Shown: one piece after another, positions 11,253 through 21,869 of the stretch | Numbering within the stretch: the first letter of the stretch is position 1 | Layout: every line of letters starts with the position of its first letter | NCBI GenBank assembly: GCA_949592205.1 | Contig: CATIUR010000003.1 | Span: 151,961,259-152,025,258, forward strand | Origin: Helichrysum umbraculigerum | Taxonomy: Eukaryota > Streptophyta > Magnoliopsida > Asterales > Asteraceae | Length of the DNA: 64,000 bases | Direction of reading: 5' to 3' | Notes under the pieces: generated by a model | What the model was told of the DNA's origin: nothing | The model's input: only the letters and a program-made list of their open reading frames with translations | The model's database searches: none | Position numbers and translations under genes: made by a program

Positions 11253-11539
11253 GTACCCAGCAGTAGGATGTTTCTGCTTCAGGATTTAGCTCGAGTCAGC
11301 ATACAGAAGTTTGAAATTTCCTTGCATTAGTATATTTTGTATAAGTACTTATGTACTGAAATCTCATTTTATTTAACTCGAGCTATGTAAAGCTTTAAAT
11401 GTTGTAAACATTTCGGTTATCAATATATTTTGTTAAAACGACGCATATAGAGTCGTTTGCTATTTATCTTGGTGCTTTGTTATTGATTAGTAACACCCAA
11501 ATCAAGCTTCCGCAAATCATCAAATTTGGGGGTGTTACA

Positions 11540-11544
11540 AAGAA
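11540..11544. repeat. target site duplication AAGAA, right copy
   Basis: It matches 9093-9097 exactly. Confidence 0.92.
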
Positions 11545-11778
11545 GAACATAAATATACCTGAGAAGATATGATATGATCAAAGTTGAAACCCTTGTGGAG
11601 TGGTGGTGGATGTAATTGATTTTTTTTCTTGTTCTTTCTTTGATTTCTTCCTAATCTGTAGAAAAAACGAAAATTATTGATTTAATTGGAGACATGGCAA
11701 ATTTAGAGGGCCTTACGTGTCTAATTATGAAGGCCTCAAGTTTGATTGTGTTCTTTTTATTTAAGAACTAATGATATA
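11545..11778. other. short stretch between solo LTR and Helitron end
   Basis: This 234-bp stretch has no feature I can name. It contains a minus-strand donor-like CTCAG/GTATATTT near 11560, and probably was continuous with 8790-9097 before the solo LTR inserted. Confidence 0.4.
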
Positions 11779-11793
11779 CTAGGAAAGCTTTAC

Positions 11794-11812
11794 GGCTGTG
11801 CTACGCACAGCC
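11794..11812 (-). terminator. Helitron 3' terminal hairpin
   Basis: Perfect inverted repeat of eight bases with a three-base loop, followed on the minus strand by GTAAAGCTTTC and CTAG. In Helitrons this hairpin serves as the stop signal of rolling-circle transposition. Confidence 0.6.
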
Positions 11813-12452
11813 CCCTCAAATTGAATTTCGGTGTTCAATGTAATATAGGGAGTAAATCTTAAAAAGGTTAAGAGGACTATATGCAAAGGTTTCAACAAAT
11901 ATATAGTCAGAAGTCTACAAAACTTCAACACATAGTCATCAGCCATGGTGTTACTATGCCAGTTAAACAACCCTTACAAGCCAAGGAAAAAATACAGAAA
12001 AAGTTCTGCAGCGAATCATTATTACCTGATCATTAGGCAGTGGGAAAAATGTCAAAAAGATTTGAAAAAATGAAAGATTGTGCTAAAGCAACCTTTTCGA
12101 TAACCAAATTGGCTATCCATACTACTAATTCAAGTGGAATACAAAACAATGCAAAGTTTGAGGTCTCCATCCAAACAAGACCCAAAGTCTAATAAACATG
12201 CCGTCAAGATCGAGTATTATCATATGCCCAATAAACCATTGAGGCGAAAAAGGAATTCATGATAGAAATTGAATAAAACACACTGTTGATGATCATGAGA
12301 GCACAAATGCCTCAAAATTTATGGCTCGACACATGCGTAACTTCATTCATCCAAAGTCAGTCAATGTACAGAACATGAGAATTCACTTGAGTTATGAGTG
12401 TTGTTCACGAGCCTCCATACAATAGTAAGCATGAGCTATCACATCCAATCAC

Positions 12453-12453
<1 letters not shown>

Positions 12454-12491
<38 letters not shown>
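12454..12491 (+). repeat. 38-bp A tract
   Basis: A pure run of 38 A lies in anonymous DNA. No SINE or LINE body or duplication is visible on either side, so I do not call it a retroposon tail. Confidence 0.9.
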
Positions 12492-12495
<4 letters not shown>

Positions 12496-13341
12496 CGCTA
12501 AAGAGCACTATGATTATGTTAGCCAAGAGAACATGATAAGTAACATACAAATACCAATATGACTAACAACAAAACAGTAATTAACACGCTTTCGTCGCAT
12601 ATTACCATCAGTTAAACTAAATATATATCAACATAAACAACTTCAAGATCATGATTAGTTACTTCTACAATTCAGACCAATGTTTATTTTCTGATCTAGG
12701 AAAATATGTGTGTACACAACATTTGCCTTCCCCAATTCATAAGAACCCAATATACCAAGTATTTGATGTAATGATGGAACTAAAAAAATGCATTCATATT
12801 CACGTCAGGAAGTCATGCAGATTCACATCTCTGATAAAAAACAAAAGAGAAAAACTTTGTAACAAGCACATAATTGATTATAAGATTAACGCAAGTATAC
12901 AATTGAATTAAATATAACAGTTAATTATGAAGAAAATTGGAAAGATAATGAGATGAGTTTTCCACAAGAAAAGGGCTTTGAAAGGGCTTTGTTCACTTTG
13001 AACTGATTTAATCCTTGAAATGGAGAGAAATGGCAACCTTGTAATGATCTAGCATTAACTAACAGAATGTTGAAGTGAAACTACCAAAATCACAATTCAA
13101 TTTTTCCACAAATATATAAAAACATACATCTAAATATCAAAAAAGTTCGGCTAAAAACAAAAATTTGCCTTACAAATTTAAGCCATTTTCAGCTAATTTG
13201 TACGTCAAGTAGAGGAAGTTGTAAATGCAGATTAGTGAAGGAGTGGGAGAAATACCGGGGAAATACTTAGGATGTGTGTATTGGTAGATGTTGCTACTCA
13301 TCTATTAAAGGAGTAAGGGAACTAATCATGAGTTGCAGTAA

Positions 13342-13346
13342 GTTAG
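13342..13346. repeat. target site duplication GTTAG, left copy
   Basis: It matches 15812-15816 exactly. Confidence 0.92.
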
Positions 13347-14261
13347 TGTGACACCCGTCAAATTAGGACTAGAATTTAGTGCCTAATCAAGTTTTAATAC
13401 ATGTAATTAGTTCTGTGTTAGGCTAATTAATGTATCAATTATTATATATATTGTTGAATATATATCTACAATTATGCGGTTTGTTTAAATCGTACGAGTT
13501 TCAAATCGAATGAATTTCGATGCAATAAATACGGACGTTGGTGAACAATATTATTAAGTAATACAAATATTATTTAATAACTCAATTTTATTTAGAATAT
13601 TATTTATTATAATATTTCGTATTCATTCGTATCGTACAAACCGAACTTACACAATTTAAAATATTAAAAACGCGCAAACTAAATAAACAAACTTACATTT
13701 TATAACTCAAATATAAATTAATTTGTAAAATATTTAAACAATATATCGCGTAATAAAGCATATTTTAAAACTTATAATAAAAAAATGTAAATAATTATTT
13801 AACGTTTAAACGACGGAACAAACGAACACCACGCGGAACGCGGGCGAAAAACTGAAAAGTGGGGATAAACCCCCACCTCCCACCTTTTCTTCTTCATTTC
13901 ATCTCTTTCCTCTATCTCTCTCTTTCTTTCCTCTCTAAAAAGAAAAACACCCCAAAACCATAAAATTCGCAAAATACTACTACCAAACGCACCCGTATCA
14001 ACAATATTTTTAGAGATCCCCAATCACCTCGCGACGATCTACAACGCTATCTTTCCGGATTTTCATTTCGGCAATTTGTAAGTTTCCGACAAAATCCCGA
14101 AATCTCTCGATTCTTAGTATTTTTCATTTGTGGTTGTTTTTATAACTAGTATATGTCCATTACAATGTATAGAACACGATTTCATAGCTTAAAAACGAGT
14201 TTAAAACGGATTTTTCGCCGGAAAAACGTTAACAGCCAGACTTTCTGGGCTGGTGTTCGTC

Positions 14262-14550
14262 CATGCGACACAAGCATTGTGTCGCATGTTGTGTCGTATT
14301 TTGGCCTTTGTGTCGCATAAAATCCCTTGTGTCGTACCTTATGTCGTACCAGATAATTAGTGTCGCAAGTCCTGCGACACAACCACTATGTCGCATACCC
14401 CATACGACACAATCACTATGTCGCTGTTGAATCAGCATTTCGCATCCATGCGACACAACCCTTGTGTCGTATGGACATTGTGTCGCACTCCTATGCGACA
14501 CAACCCTTGTGTCGCATAACCCATTTAGTGTCGCATGATTGTGTCGCATA
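14262..14550. repeat. GTGTCGCAT/ATGCGACAC palindrome array
   Basis: More than fifteen copies of the GTGTCGCAT core or its reverse complement occur in under 300 bp. The first pair is a perfect 12-bp stem with a three-base loop (14262-14288); others read ATGCGACACAAcccTTGTGTCGCAT. It occupies the same place in the LTR as the GTGACGC array of the 9098 LTR. Confidence 0.9.
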
Positions 14551-15235
14551 AAACAGCAGGATTTCAAAATACAACTTCACTAAGTGTCGAACTTATACAA
14601 CTTCAACCCGCTATACAATACGACTTTTCAAACACTATGAGACATACTTTTCGAGGTTAACATTTCAAATCATAATGAGAACATTGAAATATTTAAATTT
14701 CAACGATCACCAACGGGCCGTACAAGTTTTTACAACTTTTCTTAAATTCAAACAAGTCGTTGTAACTCGTATCAATTCAATCAAACAAGTCGTTATAACT
14801 TGTATCAAGTCAGTCAAACAAGTCGTAATAACTTGTAACTACTCAATCAACCAAATCGTAGAAATTTAGACATGTATACATAGTTGCATAACAACTACAA
14901 AGGTAGTCCTTTGGGATATCTGTACAATTAATAACAATTCAAGTGTCGTGGACACATTCAGGTTTCAAGTCTTTGGACACCAACTCACAGTTAATTACTT
15001 CGAGCTTATTAAATTAACACTTCAAGACTCAGGTGAGTTTCATGGCCCCATTTTCACTACTTTTACTAGGGGTGTGATATTACTACTTCATTTTGTTTTA
15101 CAAGTAGAACGCAAGTGCCAAACTTCAAATACTACATGAGTTTCAAGCTAATCAATTTAAAGTCCTCCATAGCATAGTCTCTAGTATTTATAGCGTGAAT
15201 GTTAGTATATGATATCATATGGGATTGACAATCCT

Positions 15236-15272
15236 CATCCGGGTTAGCACGCACTAACCGGTCAAACGGATG
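15236..15272 (+). other. conserved stem-loop in the LTR (second solo LTR copy)
   Basis: Outer stem CATCCG/CGGATG, inner stem GGTTAG/CTAACC, a six-base loop and a seven-base 3' bulge. Relative to 10947-10983 the second outer pair has changed from G-C to A-T with both sides altered, a compensatory change. Confidence 0.65.
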
Positions 15273-15811
15273 TATTAGCATTTGGGAAGACGAGTGTGGA
15301 TTAGACACTCGTAGGAGGCATTTCAAGTTAGGTTTCCTTAATTGGGCCTGACAAATCAAGTTAAGCTCAGACTATGTGCTCATGGACAGTATAACTTTTA
15401 TTTTGCTTAATTGCATTTTAAATTCAATATAAATCTTGCGGTTCTTACAACTATACATTGACATACAAACCTGTGAGCTCACCAGCGTTTTCGCTGACCC
15501 ATTTTAGTATTTATCACAGGTACCCCGCAGTAGGTTGGCTGCACAAGCAGGAACTATTAGCTCGAGTCAGCATACATACAACTAGAGATTGGATTGCATT
15601 ATTATATTTTGTAAAAGTAATTATGCTATGTAATCTCTCAATTTCAGGAATCGAGCTAATGTAACAATATTTTGATGTTTTCATTTACTTTATCTATACA
15701 AGTTTAAAACGACGCATATAGTGGTCGTTCATTATATCTTATGTGCTTTGTATATTGATTAGTGACACCCAAATCGAGCTTCCGCAAATCATCAAATTTG
15801 GGGGTGTCACA

Positions 15812-15816
15812 GTTAG
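15812..15816. repeat. target site duplication GTTAG, right copy
   Basis: It matches 13342-13346 exactly. Confidence 0.92.
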
Positions 15817-16782
15817 AAAAAATGTGCCAACCTTAACGCAGTTAGCAAACACGAAACAAAATATTGAAAATAACAGAGGCTGCGATGTCCATATATAATT
15901 GAATAGAGGGATACTACTTGGAATTTTTCAGAGTTCATTTTACCTCTTCAACATAAAGGCGATCTATCTAAAATGATCTGCTTATTTTGTAGGATTTAAT
16001 ATTCTAGTTTGAAAAGTAAAAAGTAGTTTTGCATTTGAAGGGAACTACTTCAAAATTGAAGACCCAAAATTTTTTGATCAAAATTCAAGAGAACCATTTA
16101 ACTTGTCATCTTAAACCATGTTCACTTACTATCACTTGACAAATTGTGTTATGTATCTAGTTGCATACACTATTACACAAAGTATCTACATGAGCTTTTA
16201 GAAACATGTCAATTCCAAAAATTAATATGTGAATCTGTCCAAACTTTCAAGTTAGATGGTAACCACAATTTATAAAACAACAATGTATACCTTATATGTG
16301 TAAACTCAAACAATTACAAGTATATTATTTCAACCCTCTAGGACAAAATTAAACACATTATAGAATGCACTCACATTAGTTGAAGAAACAATTTTTGTAG
16401 TTAAATTATAAATGAAAGGGATAAAAGGGCCAAGCACTTGCAAAGAAATAAGTTTTACACCTGTAAAAGTAATACACATATCGTAGCTATTAGTTATAGC
16501 TCTAGTATCTCAGATGTAATTTAGTTATGTGGTTATAAATTTAATTAGCAATAAGAAAGAAAAAGAAAAAAAAGGTAATACATTCAACATATATTAGCAT
16601 TCTTTGCATAAACTATGTTGATTCCTTAGAATATCTCATCCAAAACTTGGAAAGAAAATACCTTCATTAAAGATGAGACGGTTACCTTTTGCGTTGACTA
16701 CAAATATGAGCCCATTGACAATTTAGGAACTTGAACTATATCAAACAATGCAAAGAAATTGGTGCTTTGAAGTTTGAACTCA

Positions 16783-16785
<3 letters not shown>

Positions 16786-16835
<50 letters not shown>
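16786..16835. repeat. (TA)n microsatellite inside the Helitron candidate
   Basis: About 25 uninterrupted TA units. Confidence 0.95.
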
Positions 16836-16837
<2 letters not shown>

Positions 16838-17131
16838 CTATTTAAACCTAAACAAATTTGGTAACCTAAATTCATATCCAAACACATAATCAAAAAAAAT
16901 AAACTGACCATGGAGAAGTGAAGCGACTTCAAATTCCCCAATCAATATACGAACACAAATTCTAACTTCAATGAGATAATGAAGACAGCCAAAATGTTGT
17001 TTTTTAGAGCATCCAAAAACAGATGTTCTGAAATAAAATCGAAATGTTTGAAGATACAATGAGATCCTAAATGTTTGAAGATATAATATAAACCCTAGGA
17101 TGTATAGAAACGATATGAATTAGAGATTTAC

Positions 17132-17294
17132 CTTGTGAAAGGCCTTGAGTGAAATAAAGACCAGAAAACATCATGATGGGTTTGCATCCCTTCAATTCTT
17201 CAACAGGTGATGAAAGAAACACCCAATGAGAAGAACAATGTTTATGTGGCAAAGACAATGAATAGAGAGGATTTACACGATTGAGGCACGTCAC
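17132..17294 (-). pseudogene. exon-like fragment, possibly captured by the Helitron
   Basis: The minus-strand frame encodes PVEELKGCKPIMMFSG followed by LYFTQGLSQ and then meets a good donor site (CACAAG/GTAAATC at 17131-17130). The frame and its donor look like a single exon end of a host gene. I do not recognise the protein. Helitrons often carry such fragments, and this one lies close to the proposed 5' end. It may equally be chance. Confidence 0.3.
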
Positions 17295-17422
17295 TCTTTG
17301 ATATGAGGGGTACGTGTCAAGTGAAGGTGAAGGCTTTCAAAGGTACGTGGTAAAATTTTAAGAGCATACGTGTTAAAAAATGAAAGAGGGGGATGATTTT
17401 ATGTTTTGATCTTATTAAGTAA

Positions 17423-17424
<2 letters not shown>

Positions 17425-17492
<68 letters not shown>
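17425..17492. repeat. (TA)n tract, left of the first MITE
   Basis: 34 TA units between the proposed Helitron end and the MITE at 17493. Confidence 0.95.
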
Positions 17493-17495
<3 letters not shown>

Positions 17496-18051
17496 GATCA
17501 AGAGGGAAGTGTCTTTTTGAGGGGAAGGGGGGAAGCGTTAGTACGCATCAGGAAGCATATTATAATTATCAATCAAAACGTCAACAAAAAATTATTTTTA
17601 TCGGTAAATAGTAATCATAATCGATGCTATAAAGAATATTTTAACGAATGAATTTCATTTTTGAGTCATAACATTAATTGATGAATATTTATTTAATTAA
17701 TTGTTAAGATGCAGTGTGATGCATATTAACTAAGATGCATCGCGATGCATCATAAAACTTCATATTATTTGAAAAATATTCTTATTGTTAAGATGCATCA
17801 CAATGCAGATTAACTAATACGCACTGCCATGCATCTTAACGGATTTCGATCAAATATTCATAAATCGATACTATAACTTGAAGAAAAAATTTATCAAGGA
17901 AGCTTAACATTTATAACATCGATTCTGATTAACATTTACTAAATTTCAGTTTGCTTTTTTCAAGATTAGTATAGGTGAAGGTAATATGCTTCCTGATGCG
18001 TACTAACGCTTCCCCCTTCCCTCAAAAAATAGACTTCCCTCTGGATCATGC

Positions 18052-18054
<3 letters not shown>
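17493..18054. mobile_element. MITE with about 65-bp terminal inverted repeats, set in (TA)n
   Basis: The left arm (17496-17560) and right arm (17984-18048) are inverted copies with only a few mismatches; both contain the cores AGAGGGAAG, TGAGGGGAAG and AGCGTTAGTACGCATC. No protein is encoded in the 560 bp. Both sides are pure TA repeats, so the target was probably TA and the tract may have been the landing site. The inside carries several GATGCATC motifs, one forming an 18-bp perfect palindrome. It resembles microsatellite-targeting elements known in rice only in habit; I cannot assign a superfamily. Confidence 0.75.
17734..17751. repeat. 18-bp perfect palindrome inside the MITE
   Basis: GATGCATCGCGATGCATC reads the same on both strands. 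Related GATGCA copies lie at about 17708-17722 and 17789-17835. Confidence 0.9.

Positions 18055-18095
<41 letters not shown>
18055..18095. repeat. (TA)n tract between the two MITEs
   Basis: About 20 TA units. Confidence 0.95.
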
Positions 18096-18097
<2 letters not shown>

Positions 18098-18869
18098 AAA
18101 TATCTAGAGGGAAGTAAAAAATGAGGGAAGAAGGGAATTCGCGAAGCTATTCTTAGCCACATATTCTGGTCAACTCAAAAGTCAACGCGGTGGCAAACTT
18201 GTAAATAACTCAAAAAAATCCTCAAATACGTTAACATTCATTTGTAAAGCATGTTAATCAATTGCTAATGAGGAAACTTTATAGTTATAACATTTATTTA
18301 TGATGAATGTTAACTCATATATATTGTTATACATTAATGAATGTTATGTTATCACGTTCAAAAGTGTTTAAGTTAATATTCAACATAAATGAATGTTTAA
18401 GAATCTTAATTGTAATTTTGATTAACATGGATTGCAAATGCATGTTAACGTTCTGGATATTTTTAATTTTGTGAAATTAGATGGTTAATGACAACCATAA
18501 TTCGATTAATTACTTATTTATAAGTTTTGAATGATGAAATTTGTTTAATTTTATTGTTTTCATTGGCGAAACAAAATTTCTACAAAAACCCAAAAGTTAT
18601 ACCCAAAATTCATAATTTTTGATGATTTCAAATTATGACGAATTGAAGATATGTATGAATGCGTTTGATGGATTGGAAAGTTTATAATGTTTTTGATTGA
18701 TCAATCGTTGAATTTCATGTTTTAATTTTGGATTTTAGACTAAAGTTGATTAAATGGGTATTGTATATATGTATTGTTTCTTGTAGGGAAAATGTGGGAG
18801 GAAGAAATTGGTGACCGAGATTTGCTTCCCTCATTCCCTCAAATTTGGTGCTTCCCTCTTGATCCTTCA

Positions 18870-18871
<2 letters not shown>
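18096..18871. mobile_element. second, related MITE set in (TA)n
   Basis: The ends share the cores of the first MITE: left CTAGAGGGAAGT then ATGAGGGAAG (18104-18130), right CTTCCCTCATTCCCTCA then CTTCCCTCTTGATC (18825-18864). The arms are shorter and more diverged. The 776-bp body is AT-rich and unlike that of the first MITE, with no reading frame. It too lies between TA tracts. Confidence 0.65.

Positions 18872-18943
<72 letters not shown>
18872..18943. repeat. (TA)n tract, right of the second MITE
   Basis: 36 TA units. Confidence 0.95.
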
Positions 18944-18946
<3 letters not shown>

Positions 18947-19467
18947 GATGAGGCCTCCAATGATTTGTGAAACGCCCGTAATTACGTGAACATTTTTTTT
19001 ACTCAAAAACTCTTTTATAATTGTCCCACTGACCATTCATAACTTTTACAAACTTTAAAACATACTTATAGTCAACACCGGACTCAACACCACACACCTG
19101 AAAGTTGTGAATTAAAAGAGGTCTCTAAAGTACCAAAAACTGTGAAATAAAAGAGGTCTCTAAAGTACTACTAACCACATATGCATTTCTGAAATTTGCA
19201 CTAATCGCGTCGCGATTCTATGAGTTTCGCGTCGCGATCTAACCTATTTCGCATCGCCATCTGATACGCGATCCTGACCATTTTGTGGGATGGCGTAATT
19301 TCTTTTAAAAACCCATTGTTACAGATTTTCACTATGATACGCGATCCTAGAAACCTTCTGGGATCGCGTATTGAGCACTTATAGCTGAAACATGAAAAAA
19401 ACTCAGGTTTTTAACTCAAATTCGGACGCGCATAACTTTTTACTCGTTTAGAGTTAAGATCTGAAAT
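18944..19467. other. LTR-like fragment with GCGTCGCGAT palindromes
   Basis: It contains TGTGAAACGCCCG near 18966, which resembles the start of the gypsy LTRs here, and a short array at about 19206-19366 of CGCGTCGCGAT and ACGCGATCC motifs in both orientations. No end, duplication or protein is visible. I interpret it as a piece of yet another gypsy LTR, cut by the TA/MITE cluster on the left and the Copia LTR on the right. Confidence 0.4.
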
Positions 19468-19679
19468 TGTTTGTCCCTATACTTGGATCTTACGGCACCG
19501 AGTCAATCTAATCGCTAGCGGAAATAACAATTAGATCACGAATCAATCACACGAATAATCAAACACAAAGAATACGAATCAAAACGTTGTTTATTCGATT
19601 ATAGTCAATCAGATTACAGGGAATTTCGACAAATGGCGTTTAGGGTTTCGTCAACCCTAAACAGAAAACGTAAATACGA

Positions 19680-19686
19680 ATTTATA
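19680..19686 (-). promoter_or_regulatory. TATA box of the Copia-type LTR
   Basis: The minus strand reads TGTATAAATTC. It lies about 15 bp downstream of the palindrome array, so the array sits in promoter position. Confidence 0.6.
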
Positions 19687-19700
19687 CAAACTCTGGCACC

Positions 19701-19805
19701 TGCGACGTCGCACACGACGTCGCAGGCCCAAGCCCATGCGACGTTGACTACGTCGCAGGCCCAAAACCTGACGTCGCACCTGCGACGTTACAGACAACGT
19801 CGCAG
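19701..19805. repeat. ACGTCGC palindrome array upstream of the TATA box
   Basis: Seven or so copies of GACGTCGC or GCGACGT in 105 bp, including the perfect palindrome TGCGACGTCGCA. GACGTC is the core of plant bZIP C-box sites (established knowledge), so a promoter role is plausible. Confidence 0.8.
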
Positions 19806-19926
19806 GAGTCAGGAAACTCAAATCTAACAACAAAACGAACTACGAGCTAGACCAACTGACAGACGCACAAATTGCATCAACAAACTCCCCCGTGTCTTCA
19901 GCTTGGTCTTCAAAAAGTTTCATCAT

Positions 19927-21729
19927 CTAAACCCAGCCCGCAGGAAATTGTCCATCAGCATGAATTCCATGAGTTACACAAACAGTAACAACTTTGTAAA
20001 ATTGTTCGGCTAAACGTTTGTTAAACTCATTTTTCTGACCGACACGAATCCGATCATCATAGAGTTTTCTCAAGTCTTTTTCATGAAAGTTAATCAAACT
20101 CATCGGATCATACAATCTAAACGTTGATTGTCTCAAATTCCAAATACCTCCAACTTCTGGCCACGGTTCTGAATCTGGAACAAAAGTAATAACTGTTTCA
20201 CCAGTTTGTGAATCGAGTTCCCATTTAACAAGTCTTCGCAGAAAATAATAAGGAACTGGTTCCAGAGGTATCTCAGTCAAACAGTTAGCTGGTGGATAAT
20301 GAACTTTAACCATAGGCTTCCTGGTAACTGGATCAATTTTCTTTTTGAACGTATACCGAGTACCCAACGTCGGTTTCAACTTGGAATATTTCTTCGATAA
20401 AACTTCTCGACGTAAATTCCTCTGAATAAACTCGGCATAATCATTCTCAAATGGATTAATCAAATTAAGCTGAGCTAATCTATTAATCTCTCCTTTCGGT
20501 AACGTGCTTAATCGATCAAAACGCATTTTGAAGTACTGAACTCCATCCGCTCTTTTAATCATAAACAAATTTCTCTGACACTTCCAGCTTTTAATAACTC
20601 CGGTGTAATTTTGACTAACCCGGTAAACTTGACATTTAACTGGAATAGGAACTGGATTTCGTCCCTTAGGCCACCATTGCTTGTTTCTTTCTTTCTTTTC
20701 TTCAGCAGTGTATTTCCTTGGAATATCCGTAGATTCAGGTTCAGGAACTGCTGAGTCCGGTGCCTGTGTCTCTTGAGCTGGAGTTGAAGTCGATTCTTGA
20801 GCAGGTTTCTCATCTTCACTCGAGTCAGATTCTATAATCGGTGCACCATCGTAAGCTTCCCCGGATTGTGCATCATCATAAGCTTCATCTGAATCTAACT
20901 GTTCATCTTCAATCGAAACATCATCATCCATATCGAAAACATTCTCAGATTCTGCCTCAGAACCAACTCCACTGGCCATTCTCGGCTGTCCTGGAATATC
21001 ATCAACACAAAAATAATCCAAACGAGGAACAGTTTCATTAACATTTTCAATTACAGGAGTGGGGTTATATTTTCAGGTCCTAGTGACTCTACATTTGGGC
21101 CCCCAGACCCAATCTCCCCCGAGGCACTAGACCTAGCTTCCAAAACATTAACCCGGAGCTTTGTTTCCTCAAGCTCCTTAGCTTGAACCTCGATTAGTGC
21201 AGCTTGCACATCAATCTTTTCATCTTGAGCGTCCATCTTTTGCTGCATCTTCCGCATATCATCCATCATTTTCTTCATCATCATTATCCTGTTCATTATC
21301 ATCATCGTCGTCGTCATCGTCACTTCCCTGATTACCGTTAGTTGCTGGATCCTCATCAGGGTCTCCTTCCTCATCATCATCATCATCGTCTCCTCCTTCT
21401 TCACCTGAGAAATCCTCATCTCCTGCATCATCATTTGGCTCCTCCACATCTTCGTCATCTTCGTCATCCTCTGTGTCACTACCATCTTTTGCTTCAGGTT
21501 CAGTTTTCTCCCTCTTTTGAAGCTCAGCAAAAGAAAACGTTTGATCAACTCCAGTCAATTTTGATAATGTATCTGCGTCCTTGAGCAAGAACCCTGCCAT
21601 CATGAGAAGGCAAGCAATAGATCTCTGAGCAGTCAAAACGGTATCAAAAACCACAGCTTCAAAATCCATCTTCTTGTTGTTATTGTGCAGAAACCCTAAA
21701 TCAGTGCTCAAAGATTTCACCACTTCCAT
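19927..21729 (-). pseudogene. acidic coiled-coil ORF of the non-autonomous Copia unit, two frameshifts
   Basis: An ATG at 21729 starts MEVVKSLSTDLGF; a 601-codon span would result if two shifts were absent. The N-terminal part (MDFEAVVFDTVL, TAQRSIACLLMMAGF) is followed by a long Asp/Glu-rich stretch. Near 21262-21275 the frame changes, and a coiled coil (MDDMRKMQQKMDAQDEKID and on to VLEARSS) is read in a second frame. Near 21055-21065 it returns to the first frame and continues (PRLDYFCVDDIPGQ) as a 364-residue C-terminal domain with WWPKGRNPVPIPVKCQVYR, LINPFENDYAEFIQRNLRRE and VGGIWNLRQSTF. I do not recognise this domain. There is no zinc knuckle, D-S/TG or RT motif. The ORF ends 44 bp before the purine tract. 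Confidence 0.7.
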
Positions 21730-21784
21730 TGTCGTTGTGAAGAAAATATTTGAAAAATATTTTATAGAAAAAAAAATTATGAGG

Positions 21785-21866
21785 ATATGTTTTGTGTTAC
21801 AGGGGAGTATTTTTGGATTGGATATAAGAATTAGCTGTTCAGGGGGAGTAATTCTGAATATTAAAA
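21785..21866 (+). repeat. 82-bp repeat, inverted copy of 34610-34691
   Basis: Base-for-base identical to the reverse complement of 34610-34691. It contains two purine-tract-like strings (CAGGGGAGTATT, CAGGGGGAGTAATTCT). A 23-base part of it recurs at 61808-61830. Confidence 0.95.
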
Positions 21867-21869
21867 CCT

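Larger units (their letters stand above)
9098..11539 (+). mobile_element. solo LTR of a Ty3/gypsy chromovirus (family of the 22249-33213 element)
   Basis: It runs from TGTAACACCC to GGGGGTGTTACA (2442 bp) and is flanked on both sides by the perfect 5-bp duplication AAGAA (9093-9097 and 11540-11544). There is no PBS or purine tract beside it, so the internal region was removed by LTR-LTR recombination. By eye it is over 90% identical to the LTRs of the intact element at 22249-33213 over its first 200 bp. It is about 240 bp shorter, mostly because its palindrome array is shorter. Confidence 0.95.
13347..15811 (+). mobile_element. solo LTR of a second chromovirus family
   Basis: It runs from TGTGACACCC to GGGGGTGTCACA (2465 bp) with the perfect duplication GTTAG at 13342-13346 and 15812-15816. 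It follows the layout of the LTR at 9098 but differs by roughly a fifth of bases, with a different palindrome array. It lies inside the candidate Helitron, so it is the younger of the two. Confidence 0.95.
11779..17425 (-). mobile_element. candidate non-autonomous Helitron (contains a solo LTR)
   Basis: On the minus strand the right terminus reads a perfect 8-bp hairpin GGCTGTGC-gta-GCACAGCC (11794-11812), eleven bases, then CTAG followed by T. That is the Helitron 3' end pattern: hairpin about 11 nt before CTRR, insertion between A and T. A matching 5' end is proposed at 17425, where the minus strand reads A/TCTTTACTTAATAAG. No Rep/helicase is encoded, so it would depend on another element. 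Without the 2.47-kb solo LTR it is about 3.2 kb. The 3' end is fairly convincing; the 5' end is tentative because a TA repeat adjoins it. Confidence 0.45.
19468..19882 (-). repeat. Copia-type LTR (415 bp)
   Basis: On the minus strand it starts TGTTGATGCAATTTG right after the purine tract ACACGGGGGAGTT and I place its end at GGGACAAACA. It contains a TATA box near 19686 and, just upstream of that, the ACGTCGC palindromes. The exact 3' end is inferred because no duplication could be found. Confidence 0.7.

Noticed and set aside
12454..12491. A tract as the tail of a SINE or processed pseudogene
   Set aside because: No duplication on either side, no internal promoter boxes and no exon-like sequence upstream.
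17406..17651. 81-codon frame with a long Ile-Tyr repeat; similar frame on the minus strand at 18839-19036
   Set aside because: They are translations of (TA)n tracts and MITE ends, not genes.
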